This document shows, piece after piece, positions 18,083 to 27,112 of a DNA stretch of 27,112 nucleotides. The number at the start of each line of letters is the position of its first letter. The first letter of the stretch is position 1. Under the pieces are notes generated by a model. The model did no database searches and was not told the DNA's origin. It saw only the letters and a program-made list of their open reading frames with translations. The position numbers and the translations under genes were made by a program. This DNA comes from Zygnema cylindricum (Eukaryota > Streptophyta > Zygnematophyceae > Zygnematales > Zygnemataceae): NCBI GenBank assembly GCA_037447655.1, contig JBBHKE010002171.1, forward strand, positions 1 to 27,112. Reading direction: 5' to 3'.

Positions 18083-20280
18083 GTTTTCTACTTTTTTTCG
18101 GTCATGATTCCGCGCAGGTAGACGTTTAACCAATCCACGGCCACCGATTTTCAAGTCGTACGGCTTCGATAATTTTTAGAGTGTAATTTGAGCACTTTGT
18201 TTACGTGCCGGTCTTGTACTTTTTTCAGTACCTGCACTTGTTGACTAATTAGTAATTAGTTAATTACGTGCGCCAGTTGTACGGATTCACAGCCGATAAT
18301 TAGCAATGACTAAGTTTCGATAAAAGAGATGTGTACGAAGTTTCATAACAGTACACGCCAAAAAAATGATAGGGCTAACCAATAAGAAGCGTCTGCGTCC
18401 TCGAAAAAAAGTTTTGTCCTTGAAACGACAAATCTAGAGTGCCAAAGTGAAGGTCGATCTCCATTACGTACAAGTATAAGGTCAGATTTGTACTTTTTAT
18501 TATGATAATGAGATTATTAGGCGCAACCGAGAAGTATGCCTTTTTGAGTTTTTGTCGTCGTCTGTAGTAATTGACTGCTTGTAATGGTTGGATTTGTCCT
18601 TAATATCGATTTTTTACAAATTGATCGGACCGATAATTTTTATCGAGGACATAAAAAAACCAATCATCGATTATCCCGAGCCACTCGTTAGGGCTTTTAG
18701 GTTTTTTTAGGATTTCTTAAGGGTTTACATGCCCGAAACGGTCGTGTATTCACGGCTGTCAGTACAGCATCCAACGGTCAGGTTTACGCAAACACACAAA
18801 TTACGTTTTGTACATGTCCAATATATCGCCATTTACATATTGTAGCTTCATATCGGCTGGCATTTCAAAGACTGGCACCCATGCAGGTGCGCCGTACTGG
18901 AAATCGCCGTTACACAAACCGTACGGAGGTCTTAGAACATTCAATAATATAGATGCTGTTTTCGAGTTTAACCATAAAGGACAATCGAGTGTGATTCGCT
19001 GCCCGTAAAAACCGTTTACAACAAAAAAGGACTTCTGAAATTACGTACTCAATTTAATAGAATATCGTAATATACGGCCCATGTGCTTTCACTTTTCAAT
19101 TGAATAAAAATGAATCGAATCTGATTCTGTCAGATACTCAAGCTATGACCTGTGACAATGAATAAAAATCTGGCGTATGTACGAAAAGGATGTTTTCTCT
19201 GTTTTTTTTGGATTTGACTGTTGATATGTTAATGGCCGTACACTTTTTACCCATTATAATCGTTAACAGAATCTTAGTCACCAATAAACGTTCAGATTCG
19301 GGAGCATTTTACGGTATGTTATTTTAAATAATTACAAGTTGTTTACGCGCACGTGCTCAATTTACGAATCCAGAGAGAGAATATGCGGTGGATTGGCCAT
19401 GCGTACGGTTTCGTCGTTTCTTAAATTGCTATCATTGCTTTCATCCAATTTTCACATGGCCGTCATTTCACTTATGACACGAGTCTGATTCGGCAGCTTC
19501 CAAAATTATCACATCTGTCCGTCCGATTCACATCTTTACTTAGAATCGCAAGCGTTTATTCTGTTTTTATGACTCTAAAAAAGCAATCTTTTGCCGGGGA
19601 TTCCAAACGATGCTGAATGGTGTTCACACTGATAGCTGTCACCAGTTCACATGTGGGAAATCTACAAAAGAGATTCGAAGACGATAATGGCTGGCAAAAG
19701 CCCAAAACGGATATGCTTGGATAGGTTGACTTGAAGACAAAATGCCACGAATTTCGGGAGTTTTAGTGCGTACAAAAAAGACTCTCTGTCAAAGAAATTC
19801 CACGCTTATCGTCCAGCTTTCCTTGCGACCTTCAAGGATACCGTACGATACCGTACGATAATGTACTTTTCTACAAAATTGACGTCTCTGAGCAAACCCA
19901 AGTCCTTTCGCGAAAAGTCCGGTCTTTTGTCGCTTCGAAGTAGCGACAAGTCATTTACGGATAATGTGTGAACAAAAAGTCACCAAAAGGGGCCAAAAAG
20001 GCCTGCGTCTAAGGAGGCTATACGTGGCAAAATCTGAGCAGTGTGACTGTCAGATTCGTTCAGCGTACGGTTTGATACGGTCCTAAAACAATCTGGACCA
20101 CGAATCAAGCGACGAGGATGACGCATAGATACTGCTCTGTGAAAACTGAAGAGTCTAAATATCTTCCGGAGGCAATAATTATACTTTTGACCATTTTCTC
20201 ACTGTCTGGTATATGTGAGCATCAAGAACAACTATAAACCCTAAAAAGTGTTAAACATTTTTTGTCGTCAAGCTGGTAAG
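18083..20280. other. Intergenic, no gene seen
   Basis: AT-rich DNA with many GTAC sites. A telo-box-like stretch lies near 18688-18730, and a 10-bp near-tandem ATACCGTACG repeat lies at about 19838-19860. No open frame above about 70 codons and no recognisable RNA. Confidence 0.45.
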
Positions 20281-20337
20281 TAGCAGGGTACAGTACAATA
20301 CAGTACAGTAAATGACCGTACTGTACTACATCCTGCT
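20281..20337. repeat. GTAC-rich inverted repeat
   Basis: The outer arms TAGCAGG and CCTGCTA are perfect inverse complements 57 bp apart. Inside them GTACAGTAC on the left faces GTACTGTAC on the right. The left arm also contains tandem TACAG units. Confidence 0.65.
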
Positions 20338-20511
20338 AATGATACCTCATCTTTACTCAATTTTCCTCGTCCTTGAAAATTAACGAACCTGTGAATGACA
20401 CGTGTCGACTTGTGGCTGGTTTTTAACAGATTCAGGAATATCCATGCATCGAAACGGTAGACCGAACTGTGATGGAAATTGGAGACTCGTGTCGTCACCT
20501 ACGAAAAGGAT

Positions 20512-20544
20512 ATTTTAGGGTTTTATAGGGTTTATTAGGGTTTT
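20512..20544 (+). repeat. Telo-box-like AGGGTTT cluster
   Basis: TATTTTAGGGTTTTATAGGG followed by TTTATTAGGGTTTTC gives three AGGGTTT motifs in 33 bp. The inverse AAACCCTA telo-box is common in plant promoters and introns. No gene is assigned here. Confidence 0.5.
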
Positions 20545-20793
20545 CCCTTGAATTGATTCATTGCTGAACGGGAAAATACGCGACTCACCGCGAAGACTTT
20601 ACCGCTCATCGGGGATGCTACAGTACAGTACAGTATGTACTGCAGCTGTTTTCGTACAGTACGAAAATCTTTGACGTACAGGAGTGCGCCGGCTTCACAA
20701 GAAAACCGGATAAAAATCCAGAATCTGCGAAAACGTTCGAAGAGCATAGAATAAATACGGAAAGGTACAGCTCGTACAGTTTACGTAATGAAC

Positions 20794-21242
20794 CAGAGGT
20801 CACAAAAGTCAAAATTTCAGATACCCGAATCCTACATTTTTTTTTTTCAAAATCCGAACACCCGAAATCCGCCCGCGTTATGTCACGCTACAAAATTGTT
20901 ACCCGGTTACCCGATATGCGTTTACGAAAAAACAGTTAAAACGAAACTTGATTTCTCTCAACTATCCATACTCGAATAGGTACGAAATTATTGGTACAGT
21001 AAAGTAATGTTGGATAGTATGGACACTAAAGTACAGTAAAGTACTGTAATGTAGTACGTAACTACGAAACTTTCATGATTTTTCGTTTTTAGTTAGACCT
21101 GCCGTACACATTTTTTATTTTTTTAGTCACCCGGCTGAATCCGGCCGGCCGCCAAAAATCGACACCTGAATCCGTTCCGGATCCGATGCGGCCGGCCGGG
21201 TACGGATCGGGTACGGATTCGGGTACCCTATTGTGACCTCTG
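20794..21242. mobile_element. Second hAT-type non-autonomous element
   Basis: A 449-bp element with 12-bp terminal inverted repeats CAGAGGTCACAA, a typical hAT end (CAGNGGTN). It is flanked by 8-bp duplications that agree at 7 of 8 positions: TAATGAAC (20786-20793) and TAATGTAC (21243-21250). A second inverted block, TACCCGAATCC (20822-20832) and GGATTCGGGTA (21215-21225), lies at unequal distance from the ends. The right part is very GC-rich, with two GCGGCCGG/CCGGCCGG stretches and repeated CGGATCGGGTACGGATTCGG motifs; the centre is AT- and GTAC-rich. It is unrelated in sequence to the element at 10952. No transposase. Confidence 0.85.
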
Positions 21243-21250
21243 TAATGTAC

Positions 21251-21479
21251 TAAAGACTAAGGGTACTTTCGCATGTGCTAAAGTTACAGTTATTTTCTAT
21301 CGCTTTCCTTCATAACTTAGAAAAAAACGACAAAATCCATAGCCGTACCAAAAAATTGAAGTTACCACTGTACAAGTTACGTTTCCTTGAAACTCTTGTC
21401 GTCTAGCACGATGCAATTTGTCGTATAGCACATTTCAACCCATTTTCGCGTCTTTCCAACACATGTTCAAACTTTACAA
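21251..21479. other. Intergenic, no gene seen
   Basis: Ordinary AT-rich sequence between the hAT-type element and the palindrome at 21480. Confidence 0.5.
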
Positions 21480-21503
21480 CAAATCACCTCGCGAGGTGAT
21501 TTG
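21480..21503. repeat. 24-bp perfect palindrome
   Basis: A gapless, fully self-complementary 24-mer centred on CACCTCGCGAGGTG, with AAAT/ATTT-type outer parts. I cannot tie it to an element end or a gene. Confidence 0.9.
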
Positions 21504-23042
21504 AAATAATGTCCAATAAGATGAGTGAATAGCAAGACACTATCGCACGTGTCGGAAGTTTTTTACAATATTTGTGCGCGGGGTACCAAAAAAAAACACA
21601 TTGCACGTTTCCATCTTGTGCGTACTGTTTTTCGTGCGCTGATTTCCGTACAGGGGGTGTCTCTCTCAAACACACGTTTCTTCACACATACGGCGTAGGA
21701 AAAACATTACGCACATGTCGGCAAGTGGGAAAACGAAAAACGAAACCGCATTCCGTGGGACAGCGAAAGTTAATTTAGGGTTTTGACACGTCGACAATGT
21801 GGCGCACGGACCTTACGAAATCACAAAAATTGTACAGCGTGCAGAGAGACGCCTCAAATTGAAGCCGAGTGGAAGTTTCGCCTCATTTTGTGTACCACTT
21901 CATCTGTCACATTGTTGTGTACACGTCTACGTACGTCACTGTTTTTAAATAACAAGTTATTTGCGTTTACATCTGAATGCTCTGAAAGTTGTACGGAAAA
22001 TATTCGCTAAAAAACAAAGTAACAAAACTACGTTTCGGTTACATGCGAAAGTACCATAAAGAAATCAAACAAAAGTGTGATAGTAGAGTACAATACTATA
22101 TGTACACTTGTACACGATACCAACATGTACAGTACACCGCGAAACGTAATTAGGGTAAGGAACAAATTTGAGTAAAAAAATATAAAAAAATAATTAGAGT
22201 TATAAACTCTAATTTGTGTTATATAACTTTTTTAAAAAGGAATTTACTTAAATTTATTTAAGCATTCTAATTTGACGCGCTGAATATCTCTACTGTAAAT
22301 TAGGTATTCGTACAAAATCTGACAAAACGTACATGTTATCGTCACTATGACGTTTGCACTACGTGGTTTGTTAAAAAGCAGTTACATGATAACGACCTGT
22401 ATTAAATCATTATTTGTGTTCTTTTACTTAATAAAATACAATTTTGCACGGTCAGACAGCGACCGTACGCCACACTAATTAAAATGACACTGTATTAGAG
22501 TTATTAACGCTCATTCAAAAAGTACCTTAAATAGCATAATGAAAAATTTAGAATCATTTACTCTATTCAACGTGATAGAGTCGAAATTTAGGGCGACCGA
22601 ATTAGTGTTATTTACTCTAATTATGATTCGCGATGTACTGACTTATACCTGTACAGATAGTAATTCGTCCTGCTCACGTATTATAAAACCTGCGCCAACG
22701 TGGCACTACCATACGTCACACAATTTACCTCTTTTTGTACCATTCTATGTGCGCCGTCCGTTTTGCTTGGAGAAACCTTCTGCGATTTTGAAAACCCTAA
22801 AATATCTGCTGAAATGCTAAAACTTCGGATGATTTTTTTGCGGATTGACGAGATTTTTTTTTTCTCCGATGATCGCCGAAATCCGGCTAGTAAACATTGT
22901 GCTGAAATTTGTAATTTTCAACCAACGTAAACAACGAAATTTCGTACTATAAGCACTTTTAAGTGCGTACATGTGAAACTGACTTTGTACACTACGTACT
23001 CTTTGTTTTGTGGTACGAAATATTAAATTTATTTGAACGGTA
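21504..23042. other. AT-rich intergenic with ACTCTAATT hairpin
   Basis: No gene recognised. A 9-bp stem with 5-base loop (AATTAGAGT/ACTCTAATT) lies at 22192-22214. The related words TTAGAGTTATTAACGCTC (near 22495) and TTTACTCTAATT (near 22611) suggest debris of an AT-rich inverted-repeat element, but I cannot define borders. Confidence 0.4.
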
Positions 23043-23205
23043 CACCGTTTATCGCTTTTAGTGTAAAGGCCTCTCCAAGCACACCTGTCCAATTTTCAAT
23101 TGGAGACTGCCAAGTACGAAACTTGCCTTGAAATCTCAACCGTCGGATGAACAAGATGCTTCAAGTGACAAAAAAAAACCTTTACGCTAATAGCGATACA
23201 CGGTG
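23043..23205. mobile_element. MITE, TA-target family, short copy
   Basis: A 163-bp member with ends CACCGTTTATCGCTTTTAGT and GCTAATAGCGATACACGGTG. Left flank is TA (23041-23042); the right flank is TG, probably a decayed TA. It lacks the TTAAAACATCTTTT part of the left arm, while the right arm keeps GATGCTTCAAGTGAC, so about 50 bp were lost mainly from the left. The sequence immediately after it (CACCGTGAATAGC) looks like another degraded family end. Confidence 0.75.
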
Positions 23206-23537
23206 TGCACCGTGAATAGCTTAATGCTGTTAAGAAATTATAAGTGTAAAAAAACAATTAGTGTTAATAATCCAGTTTTGGGTTCAAAGACCTAACGCCA
23301 ACAAACCATAACGCTACATTATCCATCAAACACTAATGGTGAAGTTCCATCAAGCGAAAAGCGGCGTAGTTTACATAAATCCGCGACTCTCTGTACCAAA
23401 TCGCACCGCCTATTTTGTTTTTATACGAAAAACAACATTAAAGAGAATCTTGCCGATACTCTCCTAAGGTCTTGGAGGTAAAACTGGCCGTCGGATGTTC
23501 ATTTGCGAGGGGTTGGCTTCATTTTTCTCTGTAATTC
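23206..23537. other. Intergenic, no gene seen
   Basis: AT-rich DNA between the short MITE and the hairpin. The phrase GGCCGTCGGATG near 23488 is of the GACCGTCGGAT type common in plant intergenic DNA. Confidence 0.4.
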
Positions 23538-23572
23538 TCAACCCACCTCGAGGAGGTCACGAGGTGGGTTGA
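23538..23572. repeat. Hairpin, 13-bp perfect stem
   Basis: TCAACCCACCTCG and CGAGGTGGGTTGA flank a 9-base loop, AGGAGGTCA. A run of about 15 A residues follows 8 bases later. The stem on the minus strand followed by T-rich sequence would not be in terminator order for plus-strand transcription, and the host is eukaryotic, so I do not call a terminator. It shares CACCTCG with the palindrome at 21480. Confidence 0.8.
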
Positions 23573-23579
23573 CAGTTTA

Positions 23580-25280
23580 AAAAAAAAAAAAATCGTGACA
23601 CGCTGGACGATTAAGCTACGTGTCATGATAGAAAACCAACGAAAATTCTTAAGATTTGCACATGACACGCGCTTTCTAAAATTCAACCGAACACAAAAAC
23701 AAAATTTTGAAACATTCCTTCTTCACGCTATTTTGGGTAACCTTTGTTCGTCATACTATTTCTCTTAAAGGACTTTCATTATGTTCGAAAACAGAAACAC
23801 TAAAAAATGAGCTGGCGTACAGACTAGCGTATGCAAAAAGTATAAAAGTTATGTCGTATAATTACATCGTACGCAGGTACTTGGTACACAAACGAAGATT
23901 TGAAGTTAAGTTTGTCATTGCTAAAAATTTGAAAGATATTCACTATCGGATCGTAGCTTGCGTGGCGCCACATAATTTATAACACGTGTATTACAAACTC
24001 TACGTGATGGAACTTCGACTCAATCGACCATAGTTCAAAAGTAGGCGTTTTTATGGTAGGCCTTTGGTAGGCGCACAAAATTTGGCACAAAACTCGCTTA
24101 GAGTAGGCATACTGTATGTGTGTGCGTTGTGCACACTCTTGTACGAACGTAAGAATCTGACGTATGATCATAGTACAACGTACGCCTCCGGAAGATTTTT
24201 TTCAGCGAACTGACATGGCGTAGGATGAGTTGTGGTATGGGCTTTTCATGGGATCTTCTTAGAACGATACTTTGATCAGCGACCGTCCGATCGTCCGAAT
24301 TTGACGGTTAAAATAAAATGTACCTCAAAACTCACATAATTTTATTTTTGTCCGAATGTTTTTCAAAATTTAGACATGACGTTTAATTCTCTATCGATCG
24401 ATGTGCAACTCAACCATGTTACTATTATTTTTCATTTTGTGACCAATACAATATGGGTCTTCGAAAAATTGGTTCGTGTGCTATGCGATTGACTTTCATT
24501 TATTGACGAGTGATATACGACACACTAAAATTGATGTGTGGCGACGTTTGAAAAACGACATCGCGTGTTTTCGTCGGGCGCTTGTTAAATTATTTCTTGT
24601 GCAAAAGTATGCGGCCTCTGGCCGAAAGTCCCCTTCCGGGCCGCGCTCCGAAAGTGCGTGGTTGTCATATAAATGTAGAGTACTGTTTTTAACTACGGGG
24701 ATTTCCAAAAAGAATTTTATTCGATACATGTCCGACGACATCATTTTGTAATTATCATTTTTTTCTCTCTCCATTACACACGTTTTTCCTTTTTTTTTTC
24801 ACCATGTAGATTTCCTCCATATGCATCCTGTTGATTGGAGACCAAGTTGGGGAAAATGTGTGCCCCTTCTCTCTCTTGCCTCCTCCACCCAAATCTCGCA
24901 AACACAACTATTCATGTTCAAACGACATGGGTGTTTACTCTAATTTGTAGTCAAGGTCGATTACGACCGCCATTGAAGTAGTTGTTGCCATTTCGTGGCC
25001 CTTGGCATTCCTTTATCAGGTGACCTTCCATCACTGTTTTAACTGCACTTTCGTTAAGATGTGAGGATTTGCTTTTGTTCGTGATCTTTCAATTTAAGGT
25101 TTCCTCATTTGGTATTATACACACGAGTACTTGTAGTCATGTTCTTTTTTGATACAACATGACCTTCACCTCTTTTTATCCCACGTTTTGTTTCCGCTCT
25201 GGTGGATGTTACTTCTTCGCACCTCCTTTTTATGTTTTTACTTTATATTTGTGTCCTACCAGTTGTTGTGGCGGTAGTGG
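23580..25280. other. Intergenic, no gene seen
   Basis: AT-rich with GTAC sites up to about 24.7 kb, then T-rich. Plus and minus frames of about 92 codons overlap each other at 24476-24774 across a GC-rich patch (GGCCTCTGGCC to GGGCCGCGCTCC, 24612-24650). With both strands open and no domain, I do not call either. Confidence 0.45.
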
Positions 25281-25289
25281 GATTCATTA

Positions 25290-25515
25290 GACGATGGTAG
25301 GGAGAAGAGAAAGAGAGGGAGAGGGAAACAAAGAAAGAGAGAGTGAGAGGGCATAAACAAAATAAATAAAGTTTGTAGACTAAGAGAAAGAAAATAAAAA
25401 GAGGGGAGGGAGGGAATAGAGAGAGGAGAGCAAGAGGGAGAGTGAAAGGGAAAATAAGTAACGGGAAATGCGTGAGAGGAAGTTTGTAGACGAAGAGGAA
25501 GAAAGAGGGACATGA
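25290..25515 (+). repeat. Purine (GA-rich) tract
   Basis: GAGAGAGGGA-type low-complexity sequence. The phrase GTTTGTAGAC followed by AAGAG and AAGAAA occurs at both 25371 and 25480, an imperfect direct duplication of about 20 bp bracketing the tract. Minus-strand Phe/Leu/Ser-rich frames are artefacts. Confidence 0.7.
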
Positions 25516-25676
25516 GCAGGGAGATGTCAAGCCCAAATACCTAAATAACCAAAAAAGGAAGAAATTGGATGTATCAGATAGAAAAGGGTAAGTAAGGATA
25601 AAATTGGGACAACGAAGGTAAGGAAGATCAACATGGGTCAGGTCCGTATACTTAAGGTGAGAAAAATCGAGAAGTT

Positions 25677-26530
25677 ATGTCGATATCTGGAAAGATGAAT
25701 TCGAGATCGAAGTGGACGCCGGATCAATGGACGACCCTGAGTGGAGGAATAAAACAAAGTGGTAAATGGTATAGAGGCGATGGTCATTGTATGACCAAGG
25801 TAGACTATACGTTCATGGAAAGATCGAGCGGGACAAATGCATATCAAGGATTTTACATCTATGAAGGAATCATCGAGTCGTTGAAAATGGGGTTGTCTGT
25901 CTTATGACAAACGAGAACCAAAGACTGTAGGGTGTAGAAACATAAAAAAGGCATTGTGGAATTCAACGTGGATTCCTAGTCGGCAATAGAGATGGAGGAT
26001 CTCCCCAAGACGAGACCACGACCCAAAAAAACATTGCCCACATGTGATAGGGCATTTAACCTCTTGCGGGTCATAAAACCATACTACAAGCGGCAAGGGA
26101 AATATCGAGGCACCCAAGTCGTAACATTCAATATTGGGATAAGCGCGCATCCAAGTGTGATGCGGCTCAAAAGCACTTTGAGGGTAGCACAAAAGCGCAT
26201 GGGCATTTCAGATAGTCACGAAGACTTGAAAACAACCTTAAAGAACCATTTTCCGGAAGGTCTCAGGGTAGAAAACCTCATATCGGTCTTTAAATTCTTT
26301 GAATTATACGGCAAGAGCGATTTTCACATTGGAGGTAGGTGACCAAATGCTTCCTCGCACAAACGGGAGAAACACGCGGATGGGGGAAATGGACCATATT
26401 CATGACCTTCGCAAGGACGAGGTTCCTTGTGCAAATATGGGGGCTCTTAAGAAATGCCCTGATCGGCGAATCCCATCAGTCATGTCTAGGTTACACGTCA
26501 CTCCAAGGGAAACACTCTGGCAATAAGTAA
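25677..26530 (+). pseudogene. Decayed coding-like stretch, family not recognised
   Basis: Two plus-strand frames in the same phase (25677-25907, 76 codons; 25992-26342, 116 codons) are separated by three stops in 85 bases. A third frame in another phase (26339-26530, 63 codons) overlaps the end of the second. The products are charged and less biased than the artefact frames elsewhere, for example KTRPRPKKTLPTCDRAFNLL in the second and GKWTIFMTFARTRFLVQIWG in the third. I see no zinc knuckle, protease, polymerase or transposase motif. It could be the remnant of a retroelement gag or a single-copy gene, or be fortuitous. Confidence 0.2.
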
Positions 26531-26537
26531 TACAGAT

Positions 26538-26581
26538 GGCAACGTAGAGTAGGCTACCTGGCAACGTAGAGTAGGCTACCT
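26538..26581 (+). repeat. Perfect 22-bp tandem duplication
   Basis: The unit GGCAACGTAGAGTAGGCTAC plus CT occurs twice in direct contact, with no mismatch. It lies just after the last frame of the decayed coding-like stretch. Confidence 0.9.
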
Positions 26582-27112
26582 ATTCAAATGACAGGCCACA
26601 ATTTCAAGGGCAAATCTACCTAACTTAGGTCACCTTGACAGCGGAATAGTATGTGGTGAGGCTCACAAGAGCCACTCATTAGATGCATGTGAGACAAAGG
26701 TTCACACGTGTTTGGCAATCCTAGGACATAGATAGGGATTGATCCACGTAAGAGTGGTCACATGAGAGAGGGTTTGGACATCCCTACTTAGAGATTGGTT
26801 TGCACAAAAGTTATATTGCCCTTAACTAGGCAATGAATTTTACGCCTCGTACTTTTGTATTCTTTAAGTTATGCCTTGGGGATTGCGATACGGATGCGAC
26901 AATAATTTAGTGTTGGCATGTATTGTCGAGTATTTCCACTGGATATTGGATTCCAAAGTTTACCGACGAGAGTGCGACTCTTAGGTTTCGTGGACAAAAG
27001 TTTGAAGATTTCTTAGATCTTCGACGAAACCGTCTAAAGAGTTTGACGGAAAGAGCTTTTGACGAATGGCTACATTCGAGGAGTCATCTAATGTGGAATA
27101 AGCCTCCAGATA
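26582..27112. other. Intergenic, no gene seen to the window end
   Basis: Moderately GC sequence without a recognisable gene, RNA or element end. It may belong to a larger repeat extending past the window, but no second copy is present here to show this. Confidence 0.45.

Noticed and set aside
22186-22625. ACTCTAATT-containing segment considered as an AT-rich MITE
   Set aside because: Inverted words are present, but no pair of ends with a target duplication could be fixed.
23560-23595. Hairpin followed by an A-run, considered as an intrinsic terminator
   Set aside because: The host is eukaryotic, and the A-run is on the wrong strand relative to the stem for a plus-strand terminator. No gene ends there.
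24476-24774. Overlapping 91- and 92-codon frames on opposite strands
   Set aside because: Both strands are open over the same bases, with no domain or splice context to favour either.

Overview
This is a eukaryotic, very probably green-plant, intergenic window from a large repeat-rich genome. The plant assignment is an inference from several signs. There is a miniature LTR retrotransposon whose primer-binding site resembles the complement of plant initiator tRNA-Met. There are TTTAGGG-like telomeric and telo-box motifs (about 1.6, 8.4, 13.5, 18.7 and 20.5 kb) and a cluster of G-box/ABRE motifs. hAT, Harbinger and TA-target miniature transposons are all present. Nothing looks bacterial, organellar or viral. 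I cannot name the species.

I find no protein-coding gene that I would assert. Most open frames are short, overlap on both strands and run through low-complexity DNA. The best coding candidates are a minus-strand terminal exon encoding a coiled coil with a basic tail (4732-4932) and a plus-strand decayed coding stretch (25677-26530). Both are weak.

Layout. 1-7.3 kb is purine-rich, with many simple and tandem repeats (telomere-like, TATCACAA, a 37-40 bp minisatellite, G/C homopolymers). It holds two full TA-target MITEs and a partial one, and a complete 485-bp TRIM retrotransposon (3552-4036) with an exact 5-bp target duplication. 7.2-8.3 kb is a CT microsatellite plus two minisatellites. 8.45-9.83 kb is a GC-rich island with six CACGTG palindromes and a long G-tract. 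9.8-24.7 kb is AT-rich but strikingly dense in GTAC. It carries two copies of one hAT-type element (10952-11773 and 13599-15203), the second interrupted by a Harbinger/Tourist-like MITE (14197-14976). It also carries a third, unrelated hAT-type element (20794-21242), two more TA-target MITEs and several strong hairpins. 24.8-27.1 kb returns to purine-rich low-complexity DNA and ends in the decayed coding stretch.

The most notable object is the TRIM. Its 5' LTR contains an almost perfect 72-nt tRNA cloverleaf with A- and B-box-like promoter elements and a CTA (amber-reading) anticodon. In the 3' LTR a 25-bp deletion has removed the T-arm and the 3' acceptor strand. This recalls the known Cassandra TRIMs, which carry a 5S rRNA sequence in their LTRs, but here the RNA polymerase III unit is a tRNA.
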